Shown here: positions 1 to 5,156 of the stretch, one piece after another | How positions within the stretch are numbered: the stretch's first letter is position 1 | How the letters are laid out: the number at the start of each line of letters is the position of its first letter | Assembly: GCA_937902695.1 (NCBI GenBank) | Contig: CALFNI010000343.1 | Location: 1-5,156, forward strand | Origin: an uncultured Rhodanobacteraceae bacterium | GTDB lineage: Bacteria > Pseudomonadota > Gammaproteobacteria > Xanthomonadales > Rhodanobacteraceae | DNA length: 5,156 nucleotides | Direction: 5' to 3' | Notes under the pieces: model-generated | Told to the model about the DNA's origin: nothing | What the model saw: only the letters and a program-made list of their open reading frames with translations | Database searches by the model: none | Position numbers and translations under genes: made by a program

Positions 1-1536
1 ACGATCGCGATTGCGTTCGTGCTTGCGGTCGCTGGTGCGGCCGTGATCGCATTCCGGCTCGGCAGGCAGCAAGAGCACGTCACGCACGTCGAGCGCGCGG
101 CCGATTTCGATGCGGAGCTCGATCGCATCCACGCCGCCGAGCAGCAGCCCGATCTCTACCGCCGGTGCCTGGATTATCCGAATCCCGACGAGTTCCACTG
201 GTCGCCTGCGCTGATTGAGTCGATGTGCAAGCCCCTCGCCCGGCGCATGCTCACCTGGCAGGACATCGTTCACGCGCTCGACGCGCACCATCCCGAAGAG
301 ATCGACGCCGCCTTCGACGGCTACCAGGCTCGCGGCGAGGCCGGCGAGCACGGTTACCTCACGTGGGCGTTCTGGTGGATGTTCGATACGCCGTCCAAGT
401 GGGCCGGCGACACGACGCGGCGCTGGGTCGAGGAGGATCCTTCGAGCGCGCATGCGCTGGTCGCGCGCGGACTGCACCGCTACGCGCTCGCGTGGCAGGC
501 GCGCGGCGAGGACCTCGCGGTGAACACGTCCGAGGCAAAGTTCGCGGCGATGAACGCGCACGTCGACGCGGCGCGCGCCGACTTCGAGGCGGCGCTGAAG
601 AAGAATCCGCGTCACATCGCGGCGTACTACGGGCTCGTATCGACGTCGCAGATCGGCCACGAGCCCGATGAGTACGCGCGCCGCGACCGATGGGTCGACG
701 CGGCGCTCGCGATCGACCCCGCCGACGGCTGGATCTACAAGGCATGGATGGACGCCGTGCAGCCGCAATGGGGCGGCTCGCTCGGACTGATGCAGGATGT
801 CGCGGCGGGCGCCGCGCGGCACGCCGACGCCAACCCGTCGCTTGCGCTCTTCGCCGCCGAGCCGATCTGCAGCGAAGCGGATGCGTTGCGTTGCGACGGG
901 TGCGACAAGGACGGCGCGCGGTCGCTCGCGCTTTACCGCACGGCGGGCGAGATCGGTCCGGCCGCGTGCTTCCTCGCCGGCGCCGGCGCCGCCGCGGTGC
1001 TCGCCGAAGACCTCATCGCCGCGACGCGCTACTACTCGCAGGCCTACCGCTTCTTCGGGCGCGACGATTGGCTTGCCTACCGCGCGCAGAACCTGCGCAG
1101 CCTCGGCCGCGCCGACTGGGCGCTGCAGGACCTCAACGGCGCCAACGTGCGCGATCCGTCGAACGTCACGGTGCTGCACGCGCTTGCGCTCGCGTATTCC
1201 GACGCGGGACGCACCGGCGATGTCGAAAAGGCGTATCGCCGGATCCTCGATGCCGAGCCCGATCATGTCGCTGCGGCGGTAGATCTCGCGCAACTCTACA
1301 TCCAGAAGCTCAATCAGCCCGAGCGCGCGCGGCCGCTCGCCGATCACCTGATCGAGCGCGATCCGAAATCGGTGCGGGCCTGGCTGGTGCGCACGATGCT
1401 GTGCGATGCGACCGGCGACAAGCCGTGCTATCGCGAGGCGGCCGCGCGCTTCCTCGAATACGCCAATCCGGACGATCCGTGGCAGGCGCCGCAGATCCGG
1501 AACGTGCGCCAGAAGCTCGCCGAGATCGGCGGTTGA
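1..1536 (+). CDS. Membrane-anchored TPR protein with DUF4034-like region (5'-truncated)
   Basis: The frame is open from the first base to a TGA at 1534-1536, giving 511 codons. The true start is upstream: the GTG at 19 has no Shine-Dalgarno sequence before it and would cut into a hydrophobic stretch (codons 1-18, rich in Ala, Val, Ile) that reads as a membrane helix. After it comes a polar, helical region with a Trp-rich patch around codons 120-142. Codons 142-210 (WVEEDPSSAHALVARG, then AWQARGE) resemble the DUF4034 pattern. Helical TPR-like repeats follow, clearest at about codons 390-423 (LHALALAYSDAGR, then AYRRILDAEPDH) and 424-458. Three cysteines, at codons 290, 298 and 301, include a CDGC pair. 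TPR arrays bind proteins, so a scaffold role is likely, with the repeats on one side of the membrane. The missing N-terminus could carry a kinase or winged-helix domain, since both occur before a membrane helix and TPRs in known families; this cannot be decided here. Confidence 0.85.
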   Translation, partial: TIAIAFVLAVAGAAVIAFRLGRQQEHVTHVERAADFDAELDRIHAAEQQPDLYRRCLDYPNPDEFHWSPALIESMCKPLARRMLTWQDIVHALDAHHPEEIDAAFDGYQARGEAGEHGYLTWAFWWMFDTPSKWAGDTTRRWVEEDPSSAHALVARGLHRYALAWQARGEDLAVNTSEAKFAAMNAHVDAARADFEAALKKNPRHIAAYYGLVSTSQIGHEPDEYARRDRWVDAALAIDPADGWIYKAWMDAVQPQWGGSLGLMQDVAAGAARHADANPSLALFAAEPICSEADALRCDGCDKDGARSLALYRTAGEIGPAACFLAGAGAAAVLAEDLIAATRYYSQAYRFFGRDDWLAYRAQNLRSLGRADWALQDLNGANVRDPSNVTVLHALALAYSDAGRTGDVEKAYRRILDAEPDHVAAAVDLAQLYIQKLNQPERARPLADHLIERDPKSVRAWLVRTMLCDATGDKPCYREAAARFLEYANPDDPWQAPQIRNVRQKLAEIGG

Positions 1537-1549
1537 GCCCTCGAATGCG

Positions 1550-1972
1550 CTAGCGCTGCGCGACCTCATATTCGGCAAGCACTTCGTCGAGCGCCGGATT
1601 CGCCTTGATCCGGCCGTTGACGAACACGATGGGCGTCTCGCCGTTCAGCACGCTGTCGAGGCGACGCACCAGAGCCGGATCGTCGGCGCCGAGCGAGAAC
1701 GAGACGCTTGAATGCCGCTCGAACACGACGTCGCGCTCGGAAAGGTCGTGCGCGAGCGCCTCGGCGCGGCGCGCGCCTTCCTTCGGGCAGTTCGCCGCGG
1801 CGACGATCCAGACTTTCCGCGGATCGGCGCCGCTCGGCGTCGCGAGGTCGAGGAAGCCGTTCTCGTCGGTCAGCTGCCGGAGTGCTTGGGCCTCGACGCG
1901 CGCGGAATGCGCGTGCCAGACGAGGTAGGCGAGCACGAGGACGACCGCGGCGATGACGACCTTCACGTTCAT
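1550..1972 (-). CDS. Membrane-anchored thioredoxin/glutaredoxin-fold protein with one cysteine
   Basis: This 140-residue protein starts at the ATG complementary to 1970-1972 and ends with TAG. Residues 4-20 form a hydrophobic N-terminal membrane anchor, followed by a charged linker. From residue 53 the pattern fits a thioredoxin-like fold: a beta strand (VWIVAAA), then the active-site position NCPKEGARRAEAL at 61-73, and later ETPIVFVNGR at 112-121, which carries the Thr-Pro cis-proline typical of glutaredoxins and thioredoxins. Cys62 is the only cysteine; the residue expected to resolve the disulfide in a CxxC motif is Glu65. A two-cysteine dithiol cycle is therefore impossible within one chain. 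It may act as a monothiol reductase, use a partner thiol, or be a non-redox member. It lies 30 bp behind folE with only a weak ribosome-binding site, so it is probably cotranscribed with folE. Fold assignment is moderately sure; function is unknown. Confidence 0.82.
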   Translation of the reverse strand: MNVKVVIAAVVLVLAYLVWHAHSARVEAQALRQLTDENGFLDLATPSGADPRKVWIVAAANCPKEGARRAEALAHDLSERDVVFERHSSVSFSLGADDPALVRRLDSVLNGETPIVFVNGRIKANPALDEVLAEYEVAQR

Positions 1973-2002
1973 CGGGTGATCTCAGGAAAACCCGCCAGCG
2001 CG

Positions 2003-2599
2003 TCAGCGGTGACCGTCGATGTCGATGAAACGCAGGAACTCAGAGCGCGTCCGCGCGTCCTCGCGGAACGTGCCGAGCATCTGGCTCGTGATCATCGATA
2101 CGCCGCGCTTGTGCACGCCGCGCGTCGTCATGCACTGGTGTACCGCATCGACGACGACGCCGACGCCGCGCGGCTTCAGCACGCCCTGGATGCACTGCGC
2201 GATCTCGGCGGTGAGCTTTTCCTGCACCTGGAAGCGCCGCGCGTACGCGTCGACGACGCGCGCGAGCTTCGAGATGCCGACGACCTTGTCGGTCGGCAGA
2301 TAGCCGACGTGGGCCTTGCCGATGATCGGCGCCATGTGGTGCTCGCAGAACGATTCGAACTCGATGTCGCGCAGCACGATCATCTCGTCGTAGCCCGCGA
2401 CTTCCTCGAACGTGCGACGCAGGTATTCGTGCGGATCGGTCGCGTAGCCGGAAAACCAGTCGCGGTACGCTTCGACGACGCGCTTGGGCGTATCGAGCAG
2501 GCCTTCGCGTTTCGGGTCTTCGCCGGCCCAGCGCAACAGCGTGCGGACGGCGTCCTCGGCCTGCGCCTGGCTCACCGTCGGCTTCTTCGTTTTCTTCAT
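2003..2599 (-). CDS. folE: GTP cyclohydrolase I (GCYH-IA type)
   Basis: FolE converts GTP to 7,8-dihydroneopterin triphosphate and formate, the first step of tetrahydrofolate synthesis and of other pterin routes, in the cytoplasm as a homodecamer. The 198-residue protein is near usual length (222 in E. coli). It keeps the key residues with a constant offset of 25 from E. coli numbering: zinc ligands Cys85, His88 and Cys156; catalytic His87 and His154; and substrate-binding Ser110, Lys111, Arg114, Glu127 and Arg160. The visible motifs are [29 protein letters not shown] and [13 protein letters not shown]. The start is the ATG complementary to 2597-2599, preceded by GGAGA with a 5-nt spacer. The N-terminus is short and basic (MKKTKKP), so there is no long extension. 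It lies 73 bp downstream of the regulator gene and 30 bp upstream of the thioredoxin-fold gene. The protein appears intact and functional. Confidence 0.98.
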   Translation of the reverse strand: MKKTKKPTVSQAQAEDAVRTLLRWAGEDPKREGLLDTPKRVVEAYRDWFSGYATDPHEYLRRTFEEVAGYDEMIVLRDIEFESFCEHHMAPIIGKAHVGYLPTDKVVGISKLARVVDAYARRFQVQEKLTAEIAQCIQGVLKPRGVGVVVDAVHQCMTTRGVHKRGVSMITSQMLGTFREDARTRSEFLRFIDIDGHR

Positions 2600-2604
2600 C
2601 GGCG

Positions 2605-2609
2605 TCTCC
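2605..2609 (-). promoter_or_regulatory. Ribosome-binding site of folE
   Basis: On the minus strand the sequence reads GGAGA followed by five bases and then the ATG. This is the clearest Shine-Dalgarno match upstream of folE and supports the chosen start. A second ATG lies 17 bases upstream of the chosen one but is out of frame. Confidence 0.7.
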
Positions 2610-2626
2610 GCGGCATCGCGGCGGCG

Positions 2627-2635
2627 AGTCTAGCA
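2627..2635 (-). promoter_or_regulatory. Possible extended -10 promoter element for folE
   Basis: On the minus strand the 73-bp gap between the regulator and folE contains TGCTAGACT, which fits the extended -10 form TGnTAnnnT. No good -35 hexamer is seen 17 bases upstream. Transcription would begin about 20 bases before the folE start codon. This would let folE be expressed apart from the regulator, but the match is short and could be chance. Confidence 0.3.
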
Positions 2636-2672
2636 GGCCGTCGGCGCGAGACGGATCGCTGCATGTGGAAAC

Positions 2673-3272
2673 TCAGCGCTTCGCAGCGGACCCGCGTCGC
2701 GCGGGCTTTGCGTCGACCGGCGCGAGTATCCACGAGAGCGCGACGAGCCGATTGCGCGTCGTCGTGCGCGGCCGGTGCAGCAGCGCGTTGATGCGCACCA
2801 GGAGCCGGTTGATTTCGGCGAGCTCCGCGTCGCCGACCCAGCCCTTGTTGCGTGCCGCCCAGAGCTCGCGAAGCGGGCCTTCGGCGATCGCACCGGCGTC
2901 GGCGATGGCGCGCTTGAAATCGCGCCCCGCGACGCGAAGGACGCTCGCCGCGACGTCGCCGACGGCCTGCGCGTTGGCATTCCTGCCCGGTTTGTAGCGC
3001 AGGCGCAGGCGCTCGCCCGCCGGCACGCGCGTGCGATAGCGGCGGCCTTCGGGCGTCGCCGTCTCGATCAGGAGGCCGCCTTCGGCGAGCTGGCGCAAAT
3101 GGTAGTAGAGGCCGTCCGCCGGCCGGCCGAGTTGCGCCGCGAGCTCGGCGACGGTCGCTTCGCCGCCCATCGATTCGAGCGTGTCGACAATCTCGATGCG
3201 TGTCGGCGAAGCGAGCAGCCCGATTTCCTTCGGATTCTCGATCGGGCCGTGCGATTTCGGCTTCTGTGCCAT
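2673..3272 (-). CDS. ArsR-like winged helix-turn-helix transcriptional regulator
   Basis: The 199-residue cytoplasmic protein begins at the ATG complementary to 3270-3272 and ends with TGA. Residues 14-35 (NPKEIGLLASPTRIEIVDTL) match the first helices of ArsR-type repressors. Residues 39-63 (TVAELAAQLGR, then GLYYHLRQL) are the helix-turn-helix, and residues 67-82 form the wing (LLIETATPEGRRYRT). The part from about residue 100 to 166 is helical and may serve in dimerisation or ligand sensing; a basic tail ends the protein. There is no cysteine anywhere, so the Cys metal site of classical ArsR/SmtB repressors is absent, and a metal signal is unlikely. It is divergent from the aspartyl protease gene across 93 bp, so it probably controls that gene and perhaps itself. 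It precedes folE on the same strand, but a folate link is not shown. The ribosome-binding site is weak (AGG about 11 bases upstream of the ATG). The ligand is unknown. Confidence 0.9.
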   Translation of the reverse strand: MAQKPKSHGPIENPKEIGLLASPTRIEIVDTLESMGGEATVAELAAQLGRPADGLYYHLRQLAEGGLLIETATPEGRRYRTRVPAGERLRLRYKPGRNANAQAVGDVAASVLRVAGRDFKRAIADAGAIAEGPLRELWAARNKGWVGDAELAEINRLLVRINALLHRPRTTTRNRLVALSWILAPVDAKPARRGSAAKR

Positions 3273-3275
3273 TGG
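3268..3275. repeat. GCCATTGG direct repeat, copy 1 (over the regulator start codon)
   Basis: The 8-base word GCCATTGG occurs here and again at 3340-3347, at the two edges of the divergent intergenic region. CCATTGG is nearly self-complementary around a central base. This copy covers the start codon of the regulator. It could be an operator half of an autoregulated pair, but the match is short. Confidence 0.3.
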
Positions 3276-3280
3276 TTGGC

Positions 3281-3309
3281 TTGCCTGGATTGAAATTCTG
3301 TCCGATTAT
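3281..3309 (+). promoter_or_regulatory. Candidate sigma-70 promoter for the aspartyl protease gene
   Basis: On the plus strand TTGCCT (3281-3286) is followed after 17 bases by GATTAT (3304-3309). Each hexamer matches the consensus at 4 of 6 positions. Transcription would begin near 3316, giving a leader of about 50 bases. The -10 box overlaps that of the opposing promoter for the regulator, so the two polymerase complexes could exclude each other. Weaker alternatives exist, such as TTGAAA at 3290. Confidence 0.35.
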
Positions 3310-3333
3310 TCAACAAACGACGCCGCCCGGCAA
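3305..3333 (-). promoter_or_regulatory. Candidate sigma-70 promoter for the regulator gene
   Basis: On the minus strand TTGCCG (3328-3333) is followed after exactly 17 bases by AATAAT (3305-3310), which match the -35 and -10 consensus at 4 and 5 of 6 positions. Transcription would start near 3298, giving a leader of about 25 bases before the regulator start codon. The -10 box is in the most AT-rich patch of the region. This is a by-eye match. Confidence 0.45.
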
Positions 3334-3339
3334 CGCGCG

Positions 3340-3357
3340 GCCATTGGATACAAATGG
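3340..3357. promoter_or_regulatory. GCCATTGG copy 2 with inverted AATGG arm; possible operator
   Basis: The second GCCATTGG copy (3340-3347) is followed by AATGG at 3353-3357, which pairs with CCATT at 3341-3345 as a 5-base inverted repeat with a 7-base spacer. It lies just before the protease start codon and overlaps its Shine-Dalgarno sequence, so a bound regulator or an mRNA stem here could block expression. The arms are short, so this is a weak candidate. Confidence 0.25.
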
Positions 3358-3359
3358 AG
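3356..3359 (+). promoter_or_regulatory. Ribosome-binding site of the aspartyl protease gene
   Basis: GGAG lies six bases before the ATG at 3366. The spacing is standard, and the signal peptide begins exactly at this ATG, so both lines of evidence fix the start. Confidence 0.75.
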
Positions 3360-3365
3360 TAGATC

Positions 3366-5156
3366 ATGTTCGCACGCTGGCTGGTGGCCCTGACGATTCC
3401 GCTGCTGCTGGCAGCTTCGGCGCACGCCGGGGATGCGGCCGCGCTGATGGCGCGCTTCAAGGCCGCCAGCGGCGGCGCCGCGTGGGACAACGTGCGCACG
3501 CTGCATGCGACCGGCACGCTCGGCGCGGGCGGGCTGAGCGGCGAGGTGACGGTCGTGACGGATCTCGCCACCGGCCGCTCGGCCGATGCCTACAAGCTCG
3601 GCCCGATCGAAGGCGCCGACGGCTACGACGGCACGCTCGCCTGGACGAAGGATCCGGGCGGCGAAGTCGCCGCGCTCGACACGCCGGACGCGAAGCGGCG
3701 CGCACGGAGCCAGGCGTGGCTCGACGCGCGCGGCTTCTGGTATCCGGAACGCATCGCGGCGAGCTACGGCGCGGTCGCCGATCGCGAGGCCGACGGCCGG
3801 CGCTACCGCGTCGTCGAGGCGAAACCCGACGGCGGCGAGACGCTGGCGCTCTGGTTCGATCCGTCGAGCGGTCTGCTCGCGCGCACCGTGCAGCGGCAGG
3901 GCCAGGACACGGTCACGACCGTGTTCGACGACTATCGCGACGTCGAGGGCGTCCGCGTCGCGTTCCACGCGACGACGGACATGACGGACGCCGCGGGCCG
4001 CACCGATCCGCGCCGGCAGAGCGAAATCAAGCTTGCGAAGGCGACGTTGAACGGCGCCGTCGCAGACGCCGACTTCGCGATGCCGGCGATGGCGCCGACC
4101 GCGCGCATCGTCGACGGCTCCGGCACGACGCGCATCCCGTTCGACCTCGTCAACAACCACATCTATGCCAGCGGCACGATCGACGGCAAGCCGGCGCGTT
4201 TCCTCGTCGACACGGGCGGCGTGAACCTCCTGACGCCGGCCGCGGCGAAGAAGTTCGGCGTCGCCGGCGAGGGCAAGCTCGCCGCGCGCGGCGTCGGCGA
4301 CCAGGCGGTCGACCTCTCGCTCGCGCACGCGAAGGAAGTGCGCCTCGGCGGCGCGGCGCTCGCGGACCCGGTGTTCTACATCATCGATCTCGGCGACCTC
4401 TCGAAGGTCGAGGGCGTCGACAGCGACGGCCTCGTCGGCTACGAGATGTTCCGCCGCTTCGGTGTCACGATCGACTACGAGAAGCACGAGCTCGTGCTGA
4501 CCGAGCCTGCGAGGTTCACGCCGCCGGCCGGCGCGACGATGGTGCCGTTCGAGCTCGACGACCGCATTCCGATCGTCGAGGGCACGCTCGACGGCATGCC
4601 GGCGCGCATGAGCATCGATACCGGCTCGCGCTCCTCGCTGACGATGCACTCGCCGTTCGTGCGCGAGCACACGCTCGTCGAGAAATATCACGCTGCGCCC
4701 GACGCCGTGATCGGCTGGGGCGTCGGCGGTCCTTCGCGCGGCCGGCCGGCGCGGCTCGGAATGCTGAAGCTCGGCGATCTCGAGATTCCCGGCATCGCGG
4801 GCGATCTCTACACCGGGGACAAGGGGTCGTTCGCGAACCCCGATCTCGCCGGCAATCTCGGCGGCGGCGTGTTCAAGCGCTTCACCGTGGCGTTCGACTA
4901 CGCGAACAAGCGGCTCTACTTCAAGCCGAACGCCGGCTATGGCAAGCCCGACGCGTTCGATCGCAGCGGATTCTTCCTGCTGGCGGACCAGGATGCGCTC
5001 GTCGTTGCCGACGTTGCGGCGGACAGCGCAGCCGCGAAGGCCGGGTTTGCGCCGGACGATCGCATCGTCGCGATCGACGGCGCGCCGGCGGATCGGAAAT
5101 CGCTCGTCGCGTGGCGCGCGAAACTGCGCGACTTGCCGGTCGGAACGAAGCTCAAG
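3366..5156 (+). CDS. Exported tandem retropepsin-like aspartyl protease with PDZ domain (3'-truncated)
   Basis: The frame is open for 597 codons and runs off the window. Residues 1-21 are a signal peptide (Arg4, a hydrophobic core with LTIPLLLAAS, then AHA for cleavage), so the protein acts outside the cytoplasm. Residues 23-250 are a beta-rich region recalling LolA-like folds (GLSGEVTVVTDLATGRSADA, later LWFDPSSGLLARTV). Then come two aspartyl protease units. Unit 1 has FLVDTGG with Asp282, GVG at 309-311, LGG at 327-329 and GLVGYEMF at 355-362. Unit 2 has MSIDTGS with Asp418, GVG at 452-454, LGD at 469-471 and a glycine-rich GNLGGG at 496-501. Each ends in a similar strand pair (365-378 and 506-519). 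Two Asp residues can form one active site within one chain, unlike viral retropepsins, which dimerise. From about residue 535 a PDZ domain begins (DSAAAKAGFAPDDRIVAIDG), which may bind protein C-termini. Substrate unknown; peptidase activity is inferred from motifs. Divergent from the ArsR-like regulator. Confidence 0.93.
   Translation, partial: MFARWLVALTIPLLLAASAHAGDAAALMARFKAASGGAAWDNVRTLHATGTLGAGGLSGEVTVVTDLATGRSADAYKLGPIEGADGYDGTLAWTKDPGGEVAALDTPDAKRRARSQAWLDARGFWYPERIAASYGAVADREADGRRYRVVEAKPDGGETLALWFDPSSGLLARTVQRQGQDTVTTVFDDYRDVEGVRVAFHATTDMTDAAGRTDPRRQSEIKLAKATLNGAVADADFAMPAMAPTARIVDGSGTTRIPFDLVNNHIYASGTIDGKPARFLVDTGGVNLLTPAAAKKFGVAGEGKLAARGVGDQAVDLSLAHAKEVRLGGAALADPVFYIIDLGDLSKVEGVDSDGLVGYEMFRRFGVTIDYEKHELVLTEPARFTPPAGATMVPFELDDRIPIVEGTLDGMPARMSIDTGSRSSLTMHSPFVREHTLVEKYHAAPDAVIGWGVGGPSRGRPARLGMLKLGDLEIPGIAGDLYTGDKGSFANPDLAGNLGGGVFKRFTVAFDYANKRLYFKPNAGYGKPDAFDRSGFFLLADQDALVVADVAADSAAAKAGFAPDDRIVAIDGAPADRKSLVAWRAKLRDLPVGTKLK

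Noticed and set aside
19..21. GTG at position 19 as the start of the TPR gene
   Set aside because: There is no Shine-Dalgarno sequence before it, the frame stays open to the window edge, and starting here would remove part of a membrane helix.
690..1553. A 287-codon open frame on the plus strand inside the TPR gene
   Set aside because: It is a shifted-frame shadow with extreme arginine content and no recognisable fold; the TPR frame explains the region.
2638..2654. CCGTC/GACGG inverted repeat after the regulator gene as a terminator
   Set aside because: The stem is only five bases with a 7-base loop and no T-run follows on the minus strand, so it does not qualify as an intrinsic terminator; such stems are common in GC-rich DNA.
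1712..2791. A 359-codon open frame on the plus strand across the thioredoxin-fold gene and folE
   Set aside because: The two minus-strand genes happen to be in the same register, so their antisense frame runs through both. FolE is certain by its active-site residues, and the antisense product is low-complexity and Arg/Asp-rich.
3306..4691. A 461-codon open frame on the minus strand opposite the protease gene
   Set aside because: Its codons are exact reverse complements of the protease codons in the same register. Stops would need TCA, CTA or TTA in the sense strand, which are rare in such GC-rich genes. The product is Arg/Ala-rich with no domain, while the sense frame has a signal peptide and clear motifs.

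Overview
The window is very GC-rich, roughly two thirds G+C by eye, with coding regions strongly biased to G/C at third codon positions. The proteins are Gram-negative in style: a secreted or periplasmic protease, a bacterial FolE and a membrane-anchored thioredoxin-fold protein. A high-GC proteobacterium fits best. The Xanthomonadales/Rhodanobacteraceae (Lysobacter or Dokdonella-like) are a guess from protein flavour, not something the sequence proves. No tRNA, rRNA, CRISPR array, insertion sequence or phage gene was seen.

Layout: (1) 1-1536, plus strand: the C-terminal part of a membrane-anchored TPR protein whose start lies upstream of the window. (2) 1550-3272, minus strand: three genes read right to left. 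They are an ArsR-like winged-helix regulator (2673-3272), folE for GTP cyclohydrolase I (2003-2599) and a small membrane-anchored thioredoxin/glutaredoxin-fold protein with a single cysteine (1550-1972). The folE-thioredoxin gap is 30 bp, which suggests cotranscription. The regulator-folE gap is 73 bp and may hold a promoter for folE. (3) 3273-3365: a 93-bp divergent intergenic region with plausible overlapping promoters facing both ways. (4) 3366-5156, plus strand, running off the right edge: a large exported protein with a signal peptide, an N-terminal beta-rich domain, two tandem retropepsin-like aspartyl protease repeats (DTGG and DTGS) and the start of a PDZ domain. Its reading frame has no stop before the window ends.

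How the genes may work together: FolE makes dihydroneopterin triphosphate for folate or pterin synthesis and is the only gene whose biochemistry is certain. The regulator is divergent from the protease and shares a short promoter region with it, so it is the natural candidate to control the protease and itself; this is inference. The TPR gene converges on the thioredoxin-fold gene, with 13 bp between their stop codons, and has no visible functional link to the rest. The window is mostly ordinary chromosomal gene content. The most notable items are the internally duplicated PDZ-linked aspartyl protease, its shared promoter region with the regulator, and the single-cysteine thioredoxin-fold protein next to folE.
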